From the NCBI RefSeq assembly GCF_004331385.1, contig NZ_SJON01000004.1, positions 124,001 through 188,000 on the forward strand: a stretch of DNA of 64,000 bases, read 5' to 3'. Positions 57,656 through 64,000 of this stretch are shown piece after piece. How positions within the stretch are numbered: position 1 is the stretch's first letter; the number at the start of each line of letters is the position of its first letter. The position numbers were made by a program, and so were the translations under genes. The notes beneath the pieces were generated by a model, which was not told the DNA's origin, searched no databases, and saw only the letters and a program-made list of their open reading frames with translations. This DNA is from Enterobacter quasihormaechei. Its GTDB lineage: Bacteria; Pseudomonadota; Gammaproteobacteria; Enterobacterales; Enterobacteriaceae.

Positions 57656-59513
57656 CCATACGCTGATACAGGCGCTGATTTACCTCGGCGCGGCGGCATT
57701 AATTGTGCCGGTAGCGGTGCGTCTGGGGCTGGGATCGGTCCTCGGCTATCTGATTGCCGGGTGTGTCATTGGCCCCTGGGGCTTCCGCCTGGTGACGGAT
57801 GCCGAGTCGATCCTGCATTTTGCAGAGATCGGCGTGGTGCTGATGCTGTTTGTGATTGGTCTGGAACTGGATCCGCAGCGGCTGTGGAAGCTGCGCGCCT
57901 CGGTGTTTGGCGGAGGTGCTCTGCAAATGCTGGCCTGCGGCCTGCTGTTAGGCGGATTCTGCATTTTGTTAGGCATGGAGTGGAAAGTCGCGGAGCTGAT
58001 CGGCATGACGCTGGCGCTCTCCTCGACGGCGATTGCCATGCAGGCAATGAACGAGCGTAACCTGACGGTCTCGCAAATGGGGCGCAGCGCCTTTTCCGTT
58101 CTGCTGTTCCAGGATATTGCCGCGATCCCGCTGGTGGCGATGATCCCGCTGCTGGCAACCAGCGGCGCGTCAACGACGCTGGGAGCATTTGCCCTCTCGG
58201 CGCTGAAGGTTGTCGGCGCGCTGGCGCTGGTGATCCTGCTGGGCCGCTACGTAACGCGTCCGCTGCTGCGCTTTGTTGCGCGCTCTGGCCTGCGCGAAGT
58301 GTTCAGCGCCGTTGCGTTATTCCTGGTGTTTGGTTTTGGTTTGCTGCTGGAAGAGGCCGGACTGTCGATGGCGATGGGTGCCTTCCTTGCGGGCGTTTTA
58401 CTGGCAAGCTCCGAATACCGGCACGCGCTGGAAAGCGATATCGAGCCGTTTAAAGGGCTGCTGCTGGGGCTGTTTTTCATCGGCGTCGGGATGTCTATCG
58501 ACTTCGGAACGCTGGTCACCCATCCGCTGCGCATCATTATTCTGCTGGTGGGCTTCCTGGTTATAAAAATGACCATGCTCTGGCTGATTGCCCGTCCGTT
58601 AAACGTACCAAAACCGCAGCGCCGCTGGTTTGCCGTGCTGCTGGGGCAGGGGAGTGAGTTTGCGTTCGTGGTCTTTGGCGCGGCGCAAATGGCTAACGTA
58701 CTCGATCCGGAATGGGCAAAAGCCCTGACGCTGGCGGTCGCGCTGTCGATGGCCGCAACGCCGATCCTGCTGGTGCTGCTGACGCGTCTGGAAAAAGCGG
58801 GAAGCGAACAGGAGCGAGAAGCCGACGAGATCGACGAAGAGCAGCCGCGCGTAATCATCGCTGGGTTTGGCCGCTTCGGGCAAATCACGGGCCGTTTACT
58901 GCTCTCCAGCGGTGTGAAAATGGTTATCCTCGATCACGATCCCGACCATGTCGATACGCTGCGTAAGTTCGATATGAAGGTGTTTTACGGCGATGCGACC
59001 CGGGTTGACCTGCTGGAATCCGCCGGCGCGGCGAAGGCCGAGGTGTTGATTAACGCCATCGACGATCCTGAGACCAGCATGCAGATGGTTGAGTTGGTCA
59101 AAGAGCACTTCCCGAACCTGACGATTATCTCGCGTGCGCGCGACGTGGATCACTACATCCAGCTGCGTCAGGCGGGAGTGGCGGCACCGGAGCGTGAAAC
59201 CTTTGAAGGGGCGCTCAAATCGGGCCGCATGGCGCTGGAAAGCCTGGGGCTTGGCGCGTATGAAGCGCGTGAGCGTGCCGATCTGTTCCGTCGTTTTAAT
59301 CATGAGATGGTGGAAGAGATGGTGGCGATGGCGAGCAGTACGGCAACCGAACGCGCAGCGGTGTTTAAACGCACCAGCACCATGCTGACGGAGATCATTA
59401 ACGAGGATCGTAATCACCTGTCGCTGGTTCAGCGCCACGGCTGGCAAGGAACGGAAGAGGGCAAGCATACCGGTAATCCGGAAGATGAACCGGAGAGTAA
59501 ACCCTCTGCGTGA
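57648..59513 (+). CDS. kefC: Glutathione-regulated potassium-efflux system protein KefC
   Basis: KefC is a K+/H+ antiporter kept shut by glutathione and opened by glutathione adducts during electrophile attack, acidifying the cell. The 621-residue protein has about 12 membrane helices (CPA2 domain, about 1-380) with the regulatory loop [16 protein letters not shown], a charged linker (about 385-400), then a cytoplasmic RCK/KTN domain with [13 protein letters not shown] and a charged C-terminal tail. ATG at 57648 overlaps the end of kefF; a 32-residue upstream extension reads kefF in the wrong frame. Confidence 0.97.
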   Translation: MDSHTLIQALIYLGAAALIVPVAVRLGLGSVLGYLIAGCVIGPWGFRLVTDAESILHFAEIGVVLMLFVIGLELDPQRLWKLRASVFGGGALQMLACGLLLGGFCILLGMEWKVAELIGMTLALSSTAIAMQAMNERNLTVSQMGRSAFSVLLFQDIAAIPLVAMIPLLATSGASTTLGAFALSALKVVGALALVILLGRYVTRPLLRFVARSGLREVFSAVALFLVFGFGLLLEEAGLSMAMGAFLAGVLLASSEYRHALESDIEPFKGLLLGLFFIGVGMSIDFGTLVTHPLRIIILLVGFLVIKMTMLWLIARPLNVPKPQRRWFAVLLGQGSEFAFVVFGAAQMANVLDPEWAKALTLAVALSMAATPILLVLLTRLEKAGSEQEREADEIDEEQPRVIIAGFGRFGQITGRLLLSSGVKMVILDHDPDHVDTLRKFDMKVFYGDATRVDLLESAGAAKAEVLINAIDDPETSMQMVELVKEHFPNLTIISRARDVDHYIQLRQAGVAAPERETFEGALKSGRMALESLGLGAYEARERADLFRRFNHEMVEEMVAMASSTATERAAVFKRTSTMLTEIINEDRNHLSLVQRHGWQGTEEGKHTGNPEDEPESKPSA

Positions 59514-59594
59514 AGTGGAGTTGCCAGCAATATTAAAAAATTTCTAATTCTTTACCCTGCCGCCAGTCGACGAAAGATTAAGCTTTCCGTATAG

Positions 59595-60107
<513 letters not shown>

Positions 60108-60111
60108 CGGT

Positions 60112-60140
60112 TTTATCCTCTCCCGATGGGAGAGGATAAA
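60112..60140. terminator. Hairpin between folA and apaH
   Basis: TTTATCCTCTCCC (60112-60124) and GGGAGAGGATAAA (60128-60140) form a perfect 13-bp stem with loop GAT. It may terminate both converging genes, though neither side has a strong T run beyond the stem. The core TCCTCTCCC..GGGAGAGGA resembles a dispersed intergenic repeat common in enterobacteria. Confidence 0.65.
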
Positions 60141-60145
60141 CATCC

Positions 60146-60994
60146 TCAGGAAGCGACCGCTTCACCCTCACCTAAGTCCAGCTGTCGGTTGGATGGCTGC
60201 ACAAAGTAAGCTTTATCTTCCCAGCGTAAGCAGGTTAAATCCCCACCCCAGCAGCATCCGGTATCCAGCGCATAGATATTTTCCGGCGTACCTTTCCCTT
60301 CCAGCGAGGCCCAGTGGCCAAATACCACGCTGTATTCATTCGTCACGGGGCCCGGAATGGCAAACCACGGCTTAAGCGGCGCAGGGGCATTTTCCGGCGT
60401 ATCTTTGCAATACATATCCAGCTGCCCGTTCGGGAAGCAGTAGCGCATCCGCGTAAACGCATTGGTGATAAAACGCAGTCGCGCCAGGCCGCTGAGGTCA
60501 TCACTCCAGTTGTTCGGCATGTCGCCGTACATCGCATCGAGGAAGAACGGATAGGAGTCGCTCGCCAGCACCGCTTCCGCGTCGCGCGCGCAGGTTTTTG
60601 CCGTCTCAAGATCCCACTGAGGCGTGATGCCGGCATGGGCCATCACCAGTTTTTTCTCTTCGTCAATCTGGAGCAGCGGCTGGCGACGCAGCCAGTTGAG
60701 CAACTCGTCGGCGTCCGGTGCTTCCAGCAGAGGGGTAATACGATCTTTCGGCTTATTACGGCTGATCCCGGCGTATACGGCCAGCAAATGCAGATCGTGG
60801 TTGCCCAGCACCAGCCGCACGCTGTCGCCCAGAGATTTGACATAGCGGAGGACGTCCAGCGAGCCTGGACCGCGCGCCACTAAGTCGCCTGTGAGCCAGA
60901 GCGTGTCCTGCCCGGGAATAAAGTCGACCTGTTTTAATAATGCGATCAGTTCATCGTAGCAACCGTGAACGTCGCCAATCAGATATGTAGACAT
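60146..60994 (-). CDS. apaH: Bis(5'-nucleosyl)-tetraphosphatase (symmetrical)
   Basis: ApaH hydrolyses Ap4A to two ADP and removes Np4 RNA caps. The 282-residue protein is a PPP-type metallophosphatase: [10 protein letters not shown] (6-15), [21 protein letters not shown] and [11 protein letters not shown] chose ATG 60994 from the family start [10 protein letters not shown]. It has no clear ribosome site and lies four bases after the apaG stop, so translation is probably coupled, as in E. coli. The 40-residue upstream extension overlaps apaG and is rejected. Confidence 0.97.
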   Translation of the reverse strand: MSTYLIGDVHGCYDELIALLKQVDFIPGQDTLWLTGDLVARGPGSLDVLRYVKSLGDSVRLVLGNHDLHLLAVYAGISRNKPKDRITPLLEAPDADELLNWLRRQPLLQIDEEKKLVMAHAGITPQWDLETAKTCARDAEAVLASDSYPFFLDAMYGDMPNNWSDDLSGLARLRFITNAFTRMRYCFPNGQLDMYCKDTPENAPAPLKPWFAIPGPVTNEYSVVFGHWASLEGKGTPENIYALDTGCCWGGDLTCLRWEDKAYFVQPSNRQLDLGEGEAVAS

Positions 60995-60998
60995 TAGA

Positions 60999-61376
60999 TT
61001 AATGAATAAGTGTAGGTACGGCGAGACGGAATACGGGAATGGCAATGCGGAAGGCATTACCGTCGGCATCGACCATTTCGTAATGGCCCTGCATGGTGCC
61101 CAGCGGCGTTTCAATTACCGCGCCGCTGGTGTACTGATACTCTTCGCCAGGGGCGATATGAGGTTGTTCACCGACCACACCTTCACCCTGGACTTCAATT
61201 TCGCGGCCATTGCCGTTGGTGATAAGCCAGTAGCGCCCGAGCAGCTGCACGGGCATCCGCCCCAGATTGCGAATGGTTACGGTATAAGCAAAGACAAAAC
61301 GTTCTTCATCCGGTGTGGATTGGGACTCAATGTAGACGCTTTGAACCTGAACACAGACGCGGGGCGAATCAATCAT
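60999..61376 (-). CDS. apaG: ApaG protein
   Basis: This 125-residue protein has the fibronectin-III-like ApaG fold, with the family signature [35 protein letters not shown]. In E. coli it is associated with Co2+ resistance, but its molecular role is unknown. It lies three bases downstream of rsmA and four bases upstream of apaH in the surA-pdxA-rsmA-apaG-apaH operon. Confidence 0.96.
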   Translation of the reverse strand: MIDSPRVCVQVQSVYIESQSTPDEERFVFAYTVTIRNLGRMPVQLLGRYWLITNGNGREIEVQGEGVVGEQPHIAPGEEYQYTSGAVIETPLGTMQGHYEMVDADGNAFRIAIPVFRLAVPTLIH

Positions 61377-61379
61377 GGC

Positions 61380-62201
61380 TTAGCTCTCCTTCGGCGGCGC
61401 ATTGTCGCTGATGTAATTAGCCAGCTTGCAGTACTGCTCAACGGAAATATTTTCCGCACGCATTGCCGGGTCGATACCCAACTCAGCTAACACGTCAACG
61501 GTAAACAGATTGCCAAGGCTGTTACGAATCGTTTTACGACGCTGGTTAAAGGCTTCAGTGGTAATACGGCTCAGCACACGCAGGTCTTTGACCGGGTACG
61601 GCATCGTTTTGTGCGGCACCAGGCGTACCACCGCAGAATCCACTTTTGGCGGCGGCGTGAACGCGGTAGGCGGTACTTCTAATACCGGGATCACGTTGCA
61701 ATAATATTGCGCCATCACGCTTAAACGACCATACGCCTTACTGTTCGGCCCTGCAACCAGACGGTTAACGACCTCTTTTTGCAGCATGAAGTGCATGTCG
61801 GCAATGGCATCAGTATAGCTAAACAGATGGAACATCAGCGGGGTGGAGATGTTGTACGGCAGGTTACCGAACACGCGCAGCGGCTGGCCCATTTTTTCTG
61901 ACAGTTCGCCGAAGTTCATGGTCATCGCATCTTGCTGATAAATCGTCAGCTTCGGCCCGAGGAACGGATGCGTTTGCAGACGCGCGGCCAGATCGCGGTC
62001 AAGTTCGATAACGGTCAGTTCGTCAAGGCGTTCGCCTACCGGCTCGGTCAGCGCGGCAAGACCCGGGCCGATTTCGACCATGGCCTGGCCTTTCTGCGGA
62101 TTAATGGCAGAGACGATGCTGTCGATCACGAACTGATCGTTGAGAAAGTTTTGCCCGAAGCGTTTACGGGCTAAGTGGCCCTGATGGACTCGATTAGTCA
62201 T
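61380..62201 (-). CDS. rsmA: 16S rRNA dimethyladenosine transferase (KsgA)
   Basis: RsmA dimethylates two adjacent adenines (A1518/A1519) near the 3' end of 16S rRNA as a late quality step of 30S assembly. The 273-residue protein has the N-terminal [11 protein letters not shown], the S-adenosylmethionine loop [14 protein letters not shown], the catalytic [10 protein letters not shown] and a C-terminal helical domain. Loss of this gene gives kasugamycin resistance. It overlaps pdxA by four bases (ATGA). Confidence 0.98.
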   Translation of the reverse strand: MTNRVHQGHLARKRFGQNFLNDQFVIDSIVSAINPQKGQAMVEIGPGLAALTEPVGERLDELTVIELDRDLAARLQTHPFLGPKLTIYQQDAMTMNFGELSEKMGQPLRVFGNLPYNISTPLMFHLFSYTDAIADMHFMLQKEVVNRLVAGPNSKAYGRLSVMAQYYCNVIPVLEVPPTAFTPPPKVDSAVVRLVPHKTMPYPVKDLRVLSRITTEAFNQRRKTIRNSLGNLFTVDVLAELGIDPAMRAENISVEQYCKLANYISDNAPPKES

Positions 62202-63184
62202 TGAGTATTAACAATCATTTTGATGGCGAGATTAAGCGCCGTAATAAAACTGCCGACATCCGCTTTTCCCTGGCCTGCCAGATCAAGCGCAGTACCGTGG
62301 TCAACGGACGTTCGAATAAAGGGTAAACCGAGGGTGATATTCACCCCGCGGCCAAAGCCCTGGTATTTTAGCACGGGCAGACCCTGATCGTGGTACATCG
62401 CGAGCACGGCGTCAGCATTATCCAGGTATTTGGGCTGGAAAAGGGTGTCGGCAGGCAATGGCCCGCTGAGGTTCATCCCCTTCGCCCGCATCTCCTCAAG
62501 TACCGGAATGATGGTGTCGATCTCTTCGGTGCCCATATGTCCGCCCTCACCCGCGTGCGGATTCAGGCCACAAACCAGCACATGCGGCTGCGGAATGCCG
62601 AATTTGGTTTGCAGATCGTGATGCAAAATGCCGATGATCTCACGCAGGAGTTCAGGCGTAATGGCATCCGGAATGGCTTTGATGGGCAGGTGAGTCGTAA
62701 CCAGCGCAACGCGCATTTCTTCGGTTGCCAGCATCATGACCACTTTCGGGCTGTGCGAACGCTCTTCGAAAAATTCGGTATGCCCGGTAAATGGAATGCC
62801 CGCGTCGTTGATTACGCCTTTATGCACCGGACCGGTGATCAGGGCGGCAAATTCGCCCTTCAGACACCCGTCACAGGCGCGCGCCAGCGTCTCGACAACG
62901 TAGTGGCCGTTTTCGGTGTGTAACTCACCGGGGACAACAGGTGCACGAAGCGGAACAGAGAGCAGGGTGAGGGTGCCAGCCTGCTGCGGTGCGGGCTGTT
63001 GGCCTTCAACGTATGGGATGAGCGTTAAAGGCAGACCGAGCAAGGCTGCCCGGTCTTGTAACAGTGTTGCATCAGCGCAGACAACCAGCTCGACTGGCCA
63101 GCTACGCTGGGCGAGCTGAACCACAAGGTCAGGCCCAATCCCGGCGGGTTCGCCGGGAGTGATCGCAACACGATGCGGCTTCAT
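62198..63184 (-). CDS. pdxA: 4-hydroxythreonine-4-phosphate dehydrogenase
   Basis: PdxA oxidises 4-phosphohydroxy-threonine in the DXP-dependent pathway to pyridoxal phosphate. The 328-residue protein has the N-terminal [14 protein letters not shown], the substrate/metal region [22 protein letters not shown] and metal-binding histidines in [13 protein letters not shown] and MYHDQG. Its start overlaps the surA stop by one base and its stop overlaps rsmA, so the three are tightly coupled. Confidence 0.97.
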   Translation of the reverse strand: MKPHRVAITPGEPAGIGPDLVVQLAQRSWPVELVVCADATLLQDRAALLGLPLTLIPYVEGQQPAPQQAGTLTLLSVPLRAPVVPGELHTENGHYVVETLARACDGCLKGEFAALITGPVHKGVINDAGIPFTGHTEFFEERSHSPKVVMMLATEEMRVALVTTHLPIKAIPDAITPELLREIIGILHHDLQTKFGIPQPHVLVCGLNPHAGEGGHMGTEEIDTIIPVLEEMRAKGMNLSGPLPADTLFQPKYLDNADAVLAMYHDQGLPVLKYQGFGRGVNITLGLPFIRTSVDHGTALDLAGQGKADVGSFITALNLAIKMIVNTQ

Positions 63185-64000
63185 CAGTTGCTCAGGACCT
63201 TCACGTAAGCGCTGGCGCGTTGTTCCTGCATCCAGGTTGCGGCTTCTTCAGAGAACTTACGGTTGAACAGCATACGATACGCTCGGTCTTTCTGTGCCGC
63301 GTCGGTTTTATCCACGTTGCGGGTGTCCATCAGCTGGATCAGATGCCAGCCGAAGGAGGAGTGCACTGGTGCGCTCATCTGGCCTTTGTTCAGCTTCATT
63401 AACGCATCGCGGAAAGCCGGATCGTAAATATCGGCTGCCGCCCAACCCAGGTCGCCGCCCTGGTTAGCAGAGCCAGGATCCTGAGAGAACTCTTTTGCCG
63501 CTTTATCAAAGGTGGTTTTACCGCTCTTGATGTCTGCCGCGATCTGTTCCAGCTTCGCACGGGCCTGATCGTCAGTCATGATCGGAGACGGTTTAAGCAG
63601 GATATGACGCGCGTGAACTTCGGTGACGGAAATGTTCTGGCTCTGGCCGCGCAGATCGTTCACTTTCAGAATGTGGAAGCCCACACCGGAACGGATAGGA
63701 CCGACGATGTCGCCTTTCTTCGCCGTGCTCAGCGCCTGTGCAAACAGGGATGGCAGCTCCTGAATACGTCCCCAGCCCATCTGGCCGCCTTTCAGCGCCT
63801 GCTGATCAGCAGAGTACGTGATGGCCAGCTTGCCGAAGTCATCGCCATTCCGCGCCTGCTCAACGATAGCGCGCGCCTGGCTTTCTGCCTCAGCCGCCTG
63901 ATCGGAGGTTGGGTTTTCCGGCAGTGGGATCAGGATGTGGCTCAGGTTAAGCTCGGTGCTGGCATCATTCTGATTACCCACCTGTTTTGCCAGAGCTTCC
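63184..64000 (-). CDS. surA: Peptidyl-prolyl isomerase / outer-membrane chaperone SurA (partial)
   Basis: SurA escorts unfolded outer-membrane proteins across the periplasm. The gene is cut by the right edge: 271 codons of the C-terminal part are present of about 428 in E. coli, so the signal peptide and N-terminal chaperone domain are outside. Two parvulin domains are visible (about [14 protein letters not shown]...FHILKVND, and [15 protein letters not shown]...[11 protein letters not shown]), followed by the C-terminal helix [21 protein letters not shown]. It is the first visible gene of the minus-strand surA-pdxA-rsmA-apaG-apaH operon. Confidence 0.97.
   Translation of the reverse strand, partial: EALAKQVGNQNDASTELNLSHILIPLPENPTSDQAAEAESQARAIVEQARNGDDFGKLAITYSADQQALKGGQMGWGRIQELPSLFAQALSTAKKGDIVGPIRSGVGFHILKVNDLRGQSQNISVTEVHARHILLKPSPIMTDDQARAKLEQIAADIKSGKTTFDKAAKEFSQDPGSANQGGDLGWAAADIYDPAFRDALMKLNKGQMSAPVHSSFGWHLIQLMDTRNVDKTDAAQKDRAYRMLFNRKFSEEAATWMQEQRASAYVKVLSN

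Overview
The window is 64 kb of Gram-negative chromosome, almost all single-copy housekeeping genes. Gene content, gene order and near-identity of the proteins to those I remember from Escherichia coli place it in the Enterobacteriaceae. The REP-type intergenic repeats (GCCGGGTGGCGG...), the missing creBCD, rihC and cai/fix blocks and the extra LysR and MFS genes fit Enterobacter (cloacae complex) or a near relative such as Lelliottia or Leclercia. This is recognition from memory, not a database search. The segment corresponds to the E. coli region from about 99 min through 0 to 1 min (prfC to surA). It shows no rRNA, tRNA, prophage, insertion sequence or CRISPR array.

Layout. 1-6.3 kb: 3' end of prfC, osmY, ytjA, yjjU-yjjV, and on the minus strand the glycyl-radical enzyme yjjI with its activase yjjW. 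6.3-10.9 kb: the deoCABD nucleoside-catabolism operon, with two DeoR operators, one of them inside yjjI. 10.9-16.4 kb: lplA and ytjB (minus), then serB-radA-nadR. 16.4-26.7 kb: an extra LysR regulator, ettA, slt, trpR, yjjX, gpmB, rob, creA, arcA, yjjY, and a TrmJ-like methyltransferase. 26.8-31.9 kb: the attenuated thrLABC operon and a triple REP block. 32-38.6 kb: yaaX, yaaA, yaaJ, talB, mog, an extra MFS transporter and satP. 38.7-44.6 kb: heat-shock dnaKJ, nhaAR and rpsT. 44.9-50.8 kb: ribF-ileS-lspA-fkpB-ispH. 50.9-56.6 kb: dapB and carAB with a complex control region. 56.7-60.1 kb: a small lipoprotein gene, kefFC and folA. 60.1-64 kb: the minus-strand surA-pdxA-rsmA-apaG-apaH operon, with surA cut by the window edge.

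How the genes work together. DeoA and DeoD cleave nucleosides, DeoB interconverts pentose phosphates and DeoC splits deoxyribose 5-phosphate. ThrABC and DapB draw on the aspartate pathway. CarAB supplies carbamoyl phosphate to arginine and pyrimidine synthesis, and candidate RutR, PurR and ArgR sites are visible. DnaK and DnaJ fold proteins, and SurA chaperones outer-membrane proteins. NhaA/NhaR handle sodium and pH, and KefC/KefF form an electrophile-gated potassium efflux system.

I found no clear large undescribed system. The most interesting items are the yjjI/yjjW glycyl-radical pair sharing a DeoR-controlled locus, the orphan LysR gene with a possible remnant of a neighbouring gene, the REP element that supplies the end of trpR, conserved micro-ORFs (yjjY, the decayed yaaY), and several locus-specific losses relative to E. 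coli.
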